64,000 bases of DNA from NCBI RefSeq assembly GCF_042237075.1, contig NZ_JBCGDC010000009.1:1-64000 (forward strand), given 5' to 3'. The DNA is from Polymorphospora lycopeni. GTDB lineage: Bacteria > Actinomycetota > Actinomycetes > Mycobacteriales > Micromonosporaceae. This document shows, piece by piece, positions 7,972 to 16,547 of this stretch. Made by a program: the position numbers and the translations under genes. The number at the start of each line of letters is the position of its first letter. Position 1 is the first letter of the stretch. Under the pieces are notes generated by a model that had not been told where the DNA came from, searched no databases, and was given only the letters and a program-made list of their open reading frames with translations.

Positions 7972-8337
7972 ATGAATTTGAGAAGACGGTTTATTTCCGT
8001 CGCCACTACGGTAATTGTGGCCATTGGGGCAGGGGTTTTCGGCGTCGCCGGACCGGCGCATGCCGGATGTCAGGACAACTCCCTCCAGTACCGATACATT
8101 GGGAGCGGGGGCGCTATCACTTCTTGGTGGCAGAATTGCAGCGGCACCTACTCCCTCAACTCTAGAGGGTGGGACCTCCGTGCGAACGCTTGGTCCGGCT
8201 ACGTGGGATTCGCCGACGGTTCGAGGACGAACTTCTGCAACTGGGACGTAGTAGATCTCGACGCCATTCATAACCTTTTCAATCCTGGAAACGTGAGGCA
8301 GATCTACATAAGCCCAACCCTGGCAAGTTGGTGCTAG
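7972..8337 (+). CDS. small secreted protein of unknown function
   Basis: A 121-residue protein from ATG 7972, which follows GGGGAAAG; the in-frame ATG at 7954 has no ribosome site. The N-terminus (MNLRRR, then a hydrophobic stretch to PAHA) is a classical signal peptide with predicted cleavage after AHA, near residue 32. The mature part is about 90 residues, aromatic-rich, with four cysteines (GCQDN, QNCSG, NFCNW, terminal SWC) that could form two disulphides. Composition resembles small extracellular actinomycete proteins, but no family is recognised. The 5' coding end is clearly lower in GC than its neighbours. It stands alone between a broken mobile gene and an IS, which suggests transfer. 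Confidence 0.72.
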   Translation: MNLRRRFISVATTVIVAIGAGVFGVAGPAHAGCQDNSLQYRYIGSGGAITSWWQNCSGTYSLNSRGWDLRANAWSGYVGFADGSRTNFCNWDVVDLDAIHNLFNPGNVRQIYISPTLASWC

Positions 8338-8642
8338 CCACCTAAGGTCTAACGCTGAAGGTCCGCTATCAGGATTCGCCTAACGATACCGCACATAGGT
8401 CGAGCGGCATCTTAAAGTGCCCTCCGATGCGCGAATTTCTACTACTAACCCGTCTGTCGTCGACCCGCCATCCTGGGGAGCGGGCCACCGGCCGGCCCAC
8501 CACGTCAAGCGGACCTTTCTCCAGGTTCGGACGCTGGAGGGCCGGGCGGTGGTCTGCTCGGCTTGCCCACGTCGATGACAGGCGGGATGGCCTACCGCAA
8601 CCACCCACGGACCGCGACCCGCCGACGGAGCCCCGGCCATCC
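8338..8642. other. gene-free stretch left of the IS
   Basis: There is no credible coding frame and no strong hairpin, and the left half is of lower GC than average. It ends at the left inverted repeat of the insertion sequence. Confidence 0.4.
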
Positions 8643-8662
8643 TGGACCTGACTTGGCTCACG
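8643..8662 (+). repeat. IS left inverted repeat
   Basis: TGGACCTGACTTGGCTCACG; one mismatch against the complement of the right end. Confidence 0.85.
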
Positions 8663-8758
8663 ATCATGGTTCCCGAGCGGGCTCTTCGCGCTGATCAGCG
8701 GGTTCTTGGCTCGTCGGCGGCGGATCTGCGCACTAATCCCGGGTCGTAGGGTGGGCTG

Positions 8759-10303
8759 ATGTCCCCGTATGTGCGCACGGTGAGGACCGCGTCAGGCGCG
8801 AGGGCGGTGCAGATCGTCTACTCCTCACGGCGCGGGTCGCGGGATATCGAGCACATCGGGTCGGCGCACGACGAGGCCGGGCTGGAGGTCTTGCGGGCGG
8901 TCGCCCGGCAGCGTCTGGCCGCGGGGCAGGGCGAGCTGGACCTGGGGCTGGAGCGCACTGAGGTTGGCCAGCGCAGCGCGGGTGATCCGTTGCCGATCAC
9001 ATCCGCGCGGATGGGGCACCTGTGGGACGCCCTCACGCACGCCTATGAGGTGCTCGGGTTCGCGCGGGCGGCGGGTGGGGACGACGTGTTCCGGCAGCTC
9101 GTGTTGGCCCGGATCATCGAGCCGACCAGCAAGCTCGACAGCCTACGGGTCCTCGAGGAGACGGGCGTGCGGGCGCCGTCGTACGCGACCATCAAACGTC
9201 GCCTACCCGTGTTCTCGCAGGAGTCGTGGCGACAGCGGCTGGCTGCGGCCTGCGCCACGCACGCTGGTTTGGGCCCGGCCAGCCTGGTGCTCTACGACGT
9301 GTCGACGCTGTACTTCGAGACCGACACCGGCGACGGGTTCCGCGAACCCGGGTTCTCCAAGGAACGCCGCCTGGAACCGCAGATCACGATCGGTCTGCTG
9401 ACCGACGCGACCGGATTCCCGTTGATGGTCAACGCGTTCGAGGGCAACAAGGCCGAGACGACCACGATGCTGCCGACGATCCGCGCGTTCATGGCCGCCC
9501 ACCAACTGCCCGACGTGACGATCGTGGCCGACGCGGGCATGGTGTCAGCGGCGAACCAGAAAGCGATCGAGGAAGCCGGGTTGTCGTTCATCCTCGGAGC
9601 CCGGATCCCCGAGGTCCCCTACGTCGTCGCCGCCTGGCGCGAGGCCCACCCCGACCAGGACATCAACGACGGGCAGATCTTCACCCAGCCCTGGCCCGCC
9701 GGGCCGGCCGACCGGCGGCGGGACCACGTCATCTACTACCAGTACAGGGCCGACCGGGCCCGGCGGACCCTACGCGGCATCGACGAGCAGGTCGCCAAGG
9801 CCGAGAAAGCCGTCGCCGGGAAGACCACGGTCAAGCGCAACCGGTTCGTCCAGCTCTCCGGCGGCACCCGCACGGTCAACCGGGCACTGGAGGCCAGGGC
9901 CCGGGCCGTGGCCGGTCTGAAGGGGTACGTCACCAACCTCGCCGCCTGCCCCGACGGCACCCCCGTGACGGCCGAGTTCGTGATCGACGCCTACCACCGG
10001 CTGTTCCAGATCGAAAAGTCGTTCCGGATGTCCAAACACGACCTGCAAGCCCGACCGATCTACCACCACCAGCGCGAATCAATCGAAGCCCACCTCACGA
10101 TCGTGTTCGCCGCCCTCGCGGTCAGCCGCTGGATCGAAGACCGGACCGGCTGGTCGATCAAGAAATTCGTCCGCACCACCCGCCGCTACCGCACCATCGA
10201 GATCCAGTTCGGCACCCACACCATCACCGCCGCCGACCCCCTACCCGACGACCTCCGTGACGCCCTCGAAGCCATCACCCGAACCACCCGACGTGCGCAC
10301 TAA
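8759..10303 (+). CDS. IS1634-family DDE transposase
   Basis: A 514-residue transposase. Catalytic triad candidates are D in YDVSTLYFE (near residue 180), D in VADAGM (near 257) and E in FQIEKSFRMSK (near 418), with the YREK-like spacing of the IS4 superfamily and a long beta-rich insertion between the second D and the E. The N-terminal 110 residues (VRTASGARAVQIV, then an HTH-like region) are the usual DNA-binding part. The reading frame is intact and of full family length, so the element may still be able to move. It is transcribed from inside the IS. Confidence 0.92.
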   Translation: MSPYVRTVRTASGARAVQIVYSSRRGSRDIEHIGSAHDEAGLEVLRAVARQRLAAGQGELDLGLERTEVGQRSAGDPLPITSARMGHLWDALTHAYEVLGFARAAGGDDVFRQLVLARIIEPTSKLDSLRVLEETGVRAPSYATIKRRLPVFSQESWRQRLAAACATHAGLGPASLVLYDVSTLYFETDTGDGFREPGFSKERRLEPQITIGLLTDATGFPLMVNAFEGNKAETTTMLPTIRAFMAAHQLPDVTIVADAGMVSAANQKAIEEAGLSFILGARIPEVPYVVAAWREAHPDQDINDGQIFTQPWPAGPADRRRDHVIYYQYRADRARRTLRGIDEQVAKAEKAVAGKTTVKRNRFVQLSGGTRTVNRALEARARAVAGLKGYVTNLAACPDGTPVTAEFVIDAYHRLFQIEKSFRMSKHDLQARPIYHHQRESIEAHLTIVFAALAVSRWIEDRTGWSIKKFVRTTRRYRTIEIQFGTHTITAADPLPDDLRDALEAITRTTRRAH

Positions 10304-10323
10304 CGTGAGCCAAGTCGGGTCCA
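10304..10323 (-). repeat. IS right inverted repeat
   Basis: CGTGAGCCAAGTCGGGTCCA, starting immediately after the transposase TAA stop. Confidence 0.85.
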
Positions 10324-10397
10324 CTCGTGGGAGCGACGGGTAGCGGTGCCCGGCCGTGTGGGGAACGTGGTGCATCTGTGGCGCGACCTGTTGAGGG

Positions 10398-11444
10398 TCA
10401 AGAAGATCTGGCAAGGGGTGGTGAACTCCGCCCGGCACCCACCGCATCGAGGTGCCCCATGGCCTGAGCCCAGGAGCGGATCAGTGTGGTCTCGTGGTAG
10501 GCGAGGCCGCGGTCGGCGCAGAATCGTCGAACCATCGGTTTTGCCTTGGGGAGGTTCGGTCGTGGCATGCTGGGGAACAGATGGTGTTCGATCTGGTAGT
10601 TGAGGCCACCGAGCGCAACGTCGATGAGCCAGCCGCCCCGTACGTTGCGAGAGGTGAGGACCTGCCGGCGTAGGTAGTCGAGGTCATCGTCCTCGGTGAG
10701 GATCGGCATCCCCTTGTGGTTGGGGGCGAAGGAGCAGCCCAGATACAGCCCGAATAGCCCCTGATTCACCAGGGTGAAAACGATGGCCTGTGCGGGGCTC
10801 AGCACCAGGAGGACAGCCGTCACGTAGATAGCCAGATTGAGGGTGAGCAGCGCAGCCTCGGTCAGGCGGTATTGGAGTCGACCGCTACCAAGCACTGTCT
10901 TGATGCTGTTGACGTGGAGGTGTGCACCCTCCAGCAGCAAGAGCGGAAAAAACAGTTTTGCCTGATGGCGGACGAACAACGCACCAAGACCCCTGCGTGC
11001 GGTGGCCTGGCGGGTAGTGAACGACAATGGGGCCACGACTATGTCCGGATCGTGGCCCTCCGTATTCGGATGCGCGTGATGCCGGTTGTGCTTGTCCACC
11101 CACCATCCGTAGCTGAGGCCGGTGAGGAAATCACCAAATACGAGGCCGACCACGTCGTTACCGCGACGTGAGCGAAAGATCTGGCGATGCCCGGCGTCAT
11201 GGCCGATGAACGCCGCCTGAGTCAGGATCACCGCGAAGACGGCGGCCACTACGATCTGCCACCAGGATTCGCCGAGTCGAACGAACACTACGGCCGCGCC
11301 GACGAAGGACGCGGTAACCACTCCCATGCGAATTGTGTAGTAGGCGGGCCGCCGGTCGAGCAGGCCGGCCCGCCGGACAAGCCGGGACAACTCCGCAAAC
11401 TCACTGCCACGTCCTTTGGTCGCACCGAAGTCCGTGTCGCTCAC
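10398..11444 (-). CDS. membrane fatty acid desaturase
   Basis: A 348-residue integral membrane di-iron desaturase. Three histidine boxes are in place: HDAGH at 82-86, HNRHH at 119-123 and QIEHH at 284-288, with LFP following the last. Four or more hydrophobic segments lie between them. The pattern is that of acyl-lipid desaturases acting on membrane lipids with ferredoxin or rubredoxin-type donors, for example DesA3-like proteins of actinobacteria; regioselectivity cannot be read from the sequence. It is transcribed alone toward the IS, whose right end lies only 74 bp past its stop codon. Likely role is membrane-fluidity control (inference). Confidence 0.88.
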   Translation of the reverse strand: MSDTDFGATKGRGSEFAELSRLVRRAGLLDRRPAYYTIRMGVVTASFVGAAVVFVRLGESWWQIVVAAVFAVILTQAAFIGHDAGHRQIFRSRRGNDVVGLVFGDFLTGLSYGWWVDKHNRHHAHPNTEGHDPDIVVAPLSFTTRQATARRGLGALFVRHQAKLFFPLLLLEGAHLHVNSIKTVLGSGRLQYRLTEAALLTLNLAIYVTAVLLVLSPAQAIVFTLVNQGLFGLYLGCSFAPNHKGMPILTEDDDLDYLRRQVLTSRNVRGGWLIDVALGGLNYQIEHHLFPSMPRPNLPKAKPMVRRFCADRGLAYHETTLIRSWAQAMGHLDAVGAGRSSPPLARSS

Positions 11445-12111
11445 CTCGCCGCTCCTTGGTGTTCACCGCCCCCGTCAGCCTAGGCCGGTTCAGGATAACG
11501 AGTTGGACGCTTTTCTCCAGCTGATTTCCGTCATATCTTCGTCAGTCGACGACGAGCGTGTTACCGCTTGCGGGAAGCCCGTCCGGTCAGTTGCGCCGAA
11601 AACTGCTGTAGTTTCTGTCGTACACCAGTCTGCGCCGATCGGCGTTGTCCTCCTTTTGGGCAGGACGAGCCGTTGAACATGCCCTTGACCCGTTGAGTGA
11701 TTGATTTCGAATTCACGATATTACCCCTTCGATGGCGTTGCGCGGCGGATGACGATCCGGGATCCGCGCCGGCTGCCTGTCGCGTCCAGTCTTACCCATG
11801 TCCTGCCACCCACGACGGCAAACGGCTACCTGACATCCCTAACCCGTTCCGGATTTCAGAGGCGCGGCTGCGGATCTCGGCGGATCGACGTGATTTATCA
11901 GCCCTCGACTGGCGAAACCCATCACTCTTCCGTGAACGGGTGGATAGAGGAGCAACCGACCCCAGCCGCTCGGAACCTTCCGAGCCGTTGTGTATGTCAT
12001 GTTGGCGTGGTCGGAAGGAGTATCGGGGCGCGTTGAAGGTGCGCCCTGGTGCCGGCAGACCCGCCTGTCCGGCGCCTCCGATCGGATGCCCGATCCGTTC
12101 GGAGGGCTGAC
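11445..12111. other. divergent intergenic region
   Basis: About 670 bp without a supported gene. A 137-codon frame from 11697 has no ribosome site and a shadow-like composition. It should carry the desaturase promoter on the minus strand and ends in the sigma-B-like promoter of the PRC-barrel gene. Confidence 0.45.
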
Positions 12112-12137
12112 GAGTGACCCAGACGCCGTCCGGGTAT
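12112..12137 (+). promoter_or_regulatory. candidate sigma-B-type stress promoter
   Basis: GAGT, then a 16-nt spacer, then GGGTAT matches the actinobacterial sigma-B-type pattern GNNT-N14-16-GGGTAY exactly. It ends 28 bp before the ATG of the PRC-barrel protein, allowing a short leader with the GAAGGAGG ribosome site. Confidence 0.45.
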
Positions 12138-12165
12138 CCCACGCGGACCGACGAAGGAGGGGTCC

Positions 12166-12918
12166 ATGATGCGGATGACTCAGAACCAGCTCAGCATGCT
12201 GCAGGGGCGGCCTGTGGAGGACGGGTCCGGAAAGAAGATCGGAACTGTCGGCCAGATCTGGATGGACCGAACCGGCGAGCCGAACTGGGTCAGCGTGAAG
12301 ACCGGGCTCTTCGGTAAGCGTGAGTCGATGGTCCCGCTCGAGCCCGCGCGCATGCAGCAGGATCATCTGGTCGTGCCCTACGACAAGGACATGATCAAGA
12401 ACGCCCCGCACGTCGAGGCGGGCGCCAACGAGCCGCTCAGCGATCCAGAGATCGACGATCTCTACACGTACTACAACCTCGAACAAACTCCACCGGCCAA
12501 GGGTGCTTCCGCACCGGCCCGCCACGCTCAGGGACGCCAGGAGCAACTGACCCGGTCGGAGGAACGCCTGCACGTGGGCAAGAGCCGCGAGCCCGCTGGC
12601 GCGGCACGGCTGCGGAAGTACGTCGTAACGGAGAACGTGCACACGACCGTCCCGGTTACGCACGACGAAGTGCGACTGGACCACGAGTCGATCACCGCCG
12701 ACAACGTCGGCAACGAACGTCCCGACATCGGCGACGCGACGCGTGAAATCGACCTCTACGCGGAGCAGCCAGTCGTCGGGAAGGAACGAGTCCCCGTCGA
12801 ACGGGTACGCATGACCGAGGATGACGTTACCGAAGATCGGTCGATCGATGAACCGGTACGCCGAGAGAAGATCGAGGCAGACTTCCCGGACCGCGGCGGT
12901 CAACCACGGAACGGTTGA
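12166..12918 (+). CDS. PRC-barrel and DUF2382 (YsnF/AvaK-like) stress protein
   Basis: A 250-residue soluble protein starting at ATG 12166 after a GAAGGAGG site; a second in-frame ATG follows directly. Residues about 10-95 form a PRC-barrel (GRPVEDGSGKKIGTVGQIW, then PYDKDMIKNAP). Residues about 125-240 are a DUF2382 domain (LTRSEERLHVGK, VVTENVHTTVPV, EVRLDHE, VVGKERVPVERVRM). Proteins of this architecture are stress-induced in actinobacteria and firmicutes, but the molecular function is unknown. The sigma-B-like promoter upstream and the clean terminator downstream make it monocistronic. Confidence 0.88.
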   Translation: MMRMTQNQLSMLQGRPVEDGSGKKIGTVGQIWMDRTGEPNWVSVKTGLFGKRESMVPLEPARMQQDHLVVPYDKDMIKNAPHVEAGANEPLSDPEIDDLYTYYNLEQTPPAKGASAPARHAQGRQEQLTRSEERLHVGKSREPAGAARLRKYVVTENVHTTVPVTHDEVRLDHESITADNVGNERPDIGDATREIDLYAEQPVVGKERVPVERVRMTEDDVTEDRSIDEPVRREKIEADFPDRGGQPRNG

Positions 12919-12923
12919 TCCGG

Positions 12924-12958
12924 ACGTTCTTGAGGGGGCAGAAGCCCCTCAAGAACGT
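12924..12958 (+). terminator. terminator of the PRC-barrel gene
   Basis: Perfect 14-bp stem (ACGTTCTTGAGGGG / CCCCTCAAGAACGT), 7-nt loop, 6 bp after the stop codon. Confidence 0.8.
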
Positions 12959-13036
12959 GAAAGCTCGGCCGACAGTTGACCGCCATCCGAACGTCAAGCC
13001 ATGCCCTGTTATTCGATCGCAACGAATGCCCGAAGC

Positions 13037-13288
13037 TTACAGGTTGACTGGTGATGTTGCTGAAGTGCCGCCGCCGTCCACGGCGGGGATCGACCTGGCG
13101 AGTTCAGGCCGCTTGGCATCGAGATCGTTGCCAGGATTGACGCCCTCGGCCCAGTCGCTGGCGTCTTCGGAATCTATCGAATCTCGCATGATGAGACGCC
13201 GCGCCAGGGCAGTTCCCGCGGCACCGAAAGCGGCTCCTGTCGCGAAGGAGGCGGCCAGGAGTTGCCATCTGGATTCCTTACGCGCCAT
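13037..13288 (-). CDS. small membrane-anchored protein
   Basis: An 83-residue protein; ATG 13288 (MARKESRWQ) was chosen over the longer frame, which has no ribosome site. AAGGGGG lies about 12 nt upstream, rather far. Residues about 8-28 (LLAASFATGAAFGAAGTAL) form a single hydrophobic glycine/alanine segment, followed by an acidic soluble tail of about 50 residues. No family is recognised. Its location among envelope/stress genes suggests a similar setting, without a specific function. Confidence 0.5.
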   Translation of the reverse strand: MARKESRWQLLAASFATGAAFGAAGTALARRLIMRDSIDSEDASDWAEGVNPGNDLDAKRPELARSIPAVDGGGTSATSPVNL

Positions 13289-13491
13289 ACAGCATCGACC
13301 CCCTTGGAAATAACTGTCTCTGCCCCATTGTTCAGGTCGCCTCATGTGTCGGGTCAGAATATCGAGAAACTCATGTTATTTCGGCGAGTGAAGCGGCAGG
13401 TGCCCGCCCGGGAACGAGATCTAGCCACACTCGCCCCCTCCTGCCCCTCCTGCCCTTCTTGTCGCTTGTGCCCAGTTCTGGCACCTCCGGT

Positions 13492-13516
13492 GAATGTCTC
13501 CGCCGCGTTCGGGTAG
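13492..13516 (+). promoter_or_regulatory. candidate sigma-B-like promoter
   Basis: GAAT, a 15-nt spacer and GGGTAG; matches GNNT-N14-16-GGGTAY except for the last base. It lies 55 bp before the ATG of the three-gene holin-X/DUF3618 operon. Weaker than the one at 12112. Confidence 0.3.
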
Positions 13517-13571
13517 ACGCTGCCGTCCGCCAGGGCAACGTCTTTAACGGAACCGGTGAGAAGGAGTTTGA

Positions 13572-14210
13572 ATGACGACGCGAAGTGGTTCGGGATCCCC
13601 GGCCGGTCCGGCGGCCCGGAAGTACCACCAGGCCCAGGACGAGGCGACCCAGGTTGGCCAGGAGGCGGCGCGCGCCGGGACCCAGGTCGCCCAGCAGGCA
13701 GCCGGGCAGGGCAAGCAGGTCGCCGCCGAGACCCGACGGCAGACACGCAACCTTGCCCGGGAAGCTACCGCGCAGATGCGGGAGCAGGCGGAACAGCAAC
13801 AGAAGCGGGCCGCGGGAGGACTCCGGACGCTCGGTACACAGCTCGAGTCAATGGCGGACAGCAGCGAGCAGGACGGCATGGCCAGCGAGGTGGTCCGCCG
13901 GGGAGCCGATGCCGCCAACCAGGCCGCGAGCTGGCTGGAGGAGCGTGCGCCCGGCGCTCTGGTGCAGGAGGTACGCGAATACGCACGACGACACCCGGCC
14001 GTCTTTCTCGCCGGTGCCGCAGTGGCCGGGCTGCTTGTAGGCCGGGCCGGTCGGGCACTCACCTCCGGCGTCGACGCCACCGGTCAGCAACCCTCCCCGG
14101 ACCACCAGCTGGCCGCCCGGCAGCAGACGGAGGAACCACACGCGCGACCGAGGGCGACCGGGAGGGCATCGACGATCACGGGTGGCGGCGGCGGGGAGGC
14201 GGGCCGATGA
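13572..14210 (+). CDS. Ala/Gln-rich helical envelope protein
   Basis: A 212-residue protein; ATG 13572 follows GAGAAGGAG. The first 100 residues are an amphipathic helical region rich in Ala, Gln, Arg and Glu with repeated AxxQ patterns (ATQVGQEAARAG, TQVAQQAAGQG), like LEA or apolipophorin-like proteins. A single transmembrane helix follows near residues 138-158 (AVFLAGAAVAGLLVG), then a disordered tail ending in a poly-Gly stretch. Its stop overlaps the holin-X start by ATGA, so translation is coupled. Such genes co-occur with holin-X and DUF3618 proteins in actinobacteria; the role is unknown, with membrane or cell-envelope stress a reasonable guess. Confidence 0.78.
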   Translation: MTTRSGSGSPAGPAARKYHQAQDEATQVGQEAARAGTQVAQQAAGQGKQVAAETRRQTRNLAREATAQMREQAEQQQKRAAGGLRTLGTQLESMADSSEQDGMASEVVRRGADAANQAASWLEERAPGALVQEVREYARRHPAVFLAGAAVAGLLVGRAGRALTSGVDATGQQPSPDHQLAARQQTEEPHARPRATGRASTITGGGGGEAGR

Positions 14211-14620
14211 GCGACGCGGCTCGACAGGGTTCCAGCCACACCGCCGAGCGGCCCGGAGCGTCCGTCGGTGAACTGCTCGGTGAGGTCAGCCGGGACTTCT
14301 CGACGTTACTGCGGCAGGAGGCCGAACTGGCCAAGGCCGAACTCCGCGAGGAAGCACGCTCGGCAGGCACGGTCGGGGCGATGTTCGGCGGAGCGGCGCT
14401 GGCGGGACTGCTGGCCCTGCTCTTCCTGTCCTGCGCGCTGTGGTGGGGCCTTTCCAATGTCATGGACCAGGGGTGGGCCGCGCTGATCGTCGCGGTGATC
14501 TGGGCGCTGATCGGGAGCGTCCTGCTCACCCGAGCCCGCAGCCGGATGAAAACGATACGGACCCTGCCGCGCACGAAACAGACCGCTCAGGAGATACCGA
14601 ACGCGGTCAGGGGCCGCTGA
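14207..14620 (+). CDS. phage-holin-like membrane protein (holin-X, actinobacterial)
   Basis: A 137-residue protein beginning at the ATG that overlaps the previous stop. It has an N-terminal amphipathic helix (GELLGEVSRDFSTLLRQEAELAKAEL, characteristic of the actinobacterial Holin-X family), two transmembrane helices near 60-85 and 90-112, then a basic tail. Despite the family name these are chromosomal, not lytic phage genes; the function is not established. It is the middle gene of a three-gene operon. Confidence 0.85.
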   Translation: MSDAARQGSSHTAERPGASVGELLGEVSRDFSTLLRQEAELAKAELREEARSAGTVGAMFGGAALAGLLALLFLSCALWWGLSNVMDQGWAALIVAVIWALIGSVLLTRARSRMKTIRTLPRTKQTAQEIPNAVRGR

Positions 14621-14641
14621 TCAGGATAGAGAGGGATTGAC

Positions 14642-15379
14642 ATGTCCAATGACCCGGAACGAATTCGCCAGGACATCGAAACCACCAGGGCCGAACTGAG
14701 CAGCGACGTCGACGCGCTCACGTACAAGGTCAATCCGAAACGGGTGGCGTCGGAGCCGGTACACCGGGCACGCAGCCGACTCCTCCAGATCAGGGAGAAG
14801 GTGATGGGCACCGCAAGCCACGCCCAGGACGCCGTCAGCCACCGAGCCTCCGAGGCAACTCACCGCGTCTCGGGCGCGACGCAGGACGCCACCCACCGTC
14901 TCTCCGGTGCAGCGCACCATGCCTCCGACATGGGGGCCGAGGCCGCGCACGACGCGTCCGACGTCGCCTCCAACCTGGCACGCAAGGCATCCCACGCCGG
15001 AACCTCGGCCGCGGCCCAAGCCCGACGAGTTCCTCACGAGACATTGCACCGCACGGAAGGCAGCCCGCTGGCCGCCGGCCTGATCGCCTTCGGCGTCGGA
15101 CTCCTCGTCTCGTCGCTCATACCGCCCAGCCAACAGGAGCAGCGCGTGGCGGGTCAGGCGAAGCGCAAGGCTTCGGAGCACGCGGACCAGGTCAAGCAGC
15201 AGGTCGGCGGAATGGCGCACCAGATGCAGGACAACCTGCGTCAACCGGCGCGGCAGGCAGCGGACTCGGTCAAGGGGGCAGCAACACACGGCGCCTCGAC
15301 GCTACGCGAACAGGGCACGGCGGCGGCCCACCACGTTCAGGACGAGATGCGACAGAGCAGGACCGACCTCCAACGCTAG
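14642..15379 (+). CDS. DUF3618 domain protein
   Basis: A 245-residue protein 21 bp downstream of holin-X. The N-terminal DUF3618 motif is plain (ERIRQDIETTRAELSSDVDAL, residues 6-26). A central alanine/histidine-rich amphipathic region has repeating HRASEATHRVSG-like units. A single membrane helix lies near residues 143-160 (AAGLIAFGVGLLVSSLI), and the C-terminal helix is again amphipathic (QMQDNLRQPARQAADSVKGAA). This is the standard partner of holin-X proteins. A membrane-curvature or envelope-stress role is plausible but unproven. Confidence 0.85.
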   Translation: MSNDPERIRQDIETTRAELSSDVDALTYKVNPKRVASEPVHRARSRLLQIREKVMGTASHAQDAVSHRASEATHRVSGATQDATHRLSGAAHHASDMGAEAAHDASDVASNLARKASHAGTSAAAQARRVPHETLHRTEGSPLAAGLIAFGVGLLVSSLIPPSQQEQRVAGQAKRKASEHADQVKQQVGGMAHQMQDNLRQPARQAADSVKGAATHGASTLREQGTAAAHHVQDEMRQSRTDLQR

Positions 15380-15631
15380 GATTCCTGGATCCCGCACTCG
15401 CTCAAGAACCTCATCCTCGGTCGGGTACGGCGGACGGGGGCGACCTCGACAGGCCCGAAGGGATCCGGACGGCGCCCCAGGCAGGAGGACACCGCCGTCG
15501 GCTGCCTCGATCATGCTCTGGACGGCCTGCCATCCCGCGTAGGTCCGCGGCGTGGACAGGACGTAGTCATTGGTTTTTTGTCGGTATCCGATCGTCGCCC
15601 GGTCAGGCTTCGGCTGAGGTGCCCGGCAAGG

Positions 15632-16231
15632 TCATGCCTCGCCCAGGGCACGCGGGTCTGTTCGGATCTTGTCGATGACCTGCCTGACGGCGTCATCGGC
15701 CATCGCCAGGGGTGCGGTCCCCTGGGAGTCGTTGATCAGTGCGAAGGTTCCACGTACGCCGCCGCAGTAGTCCACGATGCCGTGCTCCAGTTGGGTGCGC
15801 AGGGCCGATTCGTACCCGCGCCGGGCGAAGGGTTCTGCTCTCGTGGCGGCGATGGGCACGAAGTGCATGGTCAGCCACTGGAGAGCCGGGGTGATTCCCC
15901 CGGTGCTGCGGCTATAGGCGAAGCCATCGGCGAATACGCGATCGAACCATCCCTTGAGCTGGGCGGGCATGGACCACCAGTACACCGGGAAGACCACTAC
16001 GAGATGCTGGGCACGCGCGAGTCGCTGCTGTTCGTCCAGGACATCGGCTGGAAGTCCGCGCGCCCCGTTGTAGGCGAGGTGGTCGTCGAGGGTGAAGCGC
16101 GGGTCGAACTTCTCGGCGGTCAGGTCGGCGACGGCGGTACTCAGGGGCGCAAGTCCTGTGATCAAGCGATCGACCACGTGACGGGTGAGGGACGTCTCGT
16201 CGGGGTGGGTGGCAACTATCAGGGTGTGCAT
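15632..16231 (-). CDS. NAD(P)H-dependent flavodoxin-fold oxidoreductase
   Basis: A 199-residue cytoplasmic flavoenzyme. ATG 16231 was chosen for its AGGAGG ribosome site; the longer frame to 16369 is rejected. The fold is that of the KefF/MdaB/NQO family: MHTLIVATHPDETSLT opens the FMN phosphate-binding loop, VVVFPVYWWSMPAQLKGWFDRVF (residues about 75-97) is the family signature, and GFAY then GG precede the substrate-side loop. It most likely reduces quinones or similar electrophiles. It converges on the DUF3618 operon, about 250 bp away, and shares no operon with its neighbours. Confidence 0.88.
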   Translation of the reverse strand: MHTLIVATHPDETSLTRHVVDRLITGLAPLSTAVADLTAEKFDPRFTLDDHLAYNGARGLPADVLDEQQRLARAQHLVVVFPVYWWSMPAQLKGWFDRVFADGFAYSRSTGGITPALQWLTMHFVPIAATRAEPFARRGYESALRTQLEHGIVDYCGGVRGTFALINDSQGTAPLAMADDAVRQVIDKIRTDPRALGEA

Positions 16232-16547
16232 GGACCTCCTGTCACGGGATGGCCGACGCCGAGCGCCGCCAGCAACTCGTCGCCGTGGGTGTGGCCTCGT
16301 GCCCGATGAGAGGGACCCTTGGGCGCCTGGATACCAGGGCTCATGTCCAAAATGGTCGGCTTCAGCCACTCACCATCGCGCACGGCGCTGCCTCAGACGT
16401 TGTACCACCATCGACCGACAAATTTCGTACTCATCGATCCGGTCGCCGGCGACCCGCCGGTACCGCTCACGGTCCGGCGCACGGCCGCACGGCTTCGGGC
16501 CACTGCCGGGCCGGCGGCACCGGTGGCGGACTCGATACGGTGTTGCC
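16232..16547. other. divergent intergenic region
   Basis: A 316-bp region between the divergent oxidoreductase and kinase genes. It must hold both promoters. No distinctive palindrome or other gene is recognised. Confidence 0.4.

Larger units (their letters stand above)
8643..10323 (+). mobile_element. IS1634-family insertion sequence
   Basis: A 1681-bp element bounded by 20-bp terminal inverted repeats that match at 19 of 20 positions. It holds one transposase gene whose stop codon abuts the right repeat. Size, single long DDE transposase and repeat length all fit the IS1634 group of the IS4 superfamily. The flanks (CCATCC on the left, CTCGTG on the right) show no target duplication. Confidence 0.85.

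Noticed and set aside
11697..12110. A 137-codon plus-strand frame before the PRC-barrel gene
   Set aside because: No ribosome site, no family, and composition like a shadow frame; the region is better read as promoter DNA.
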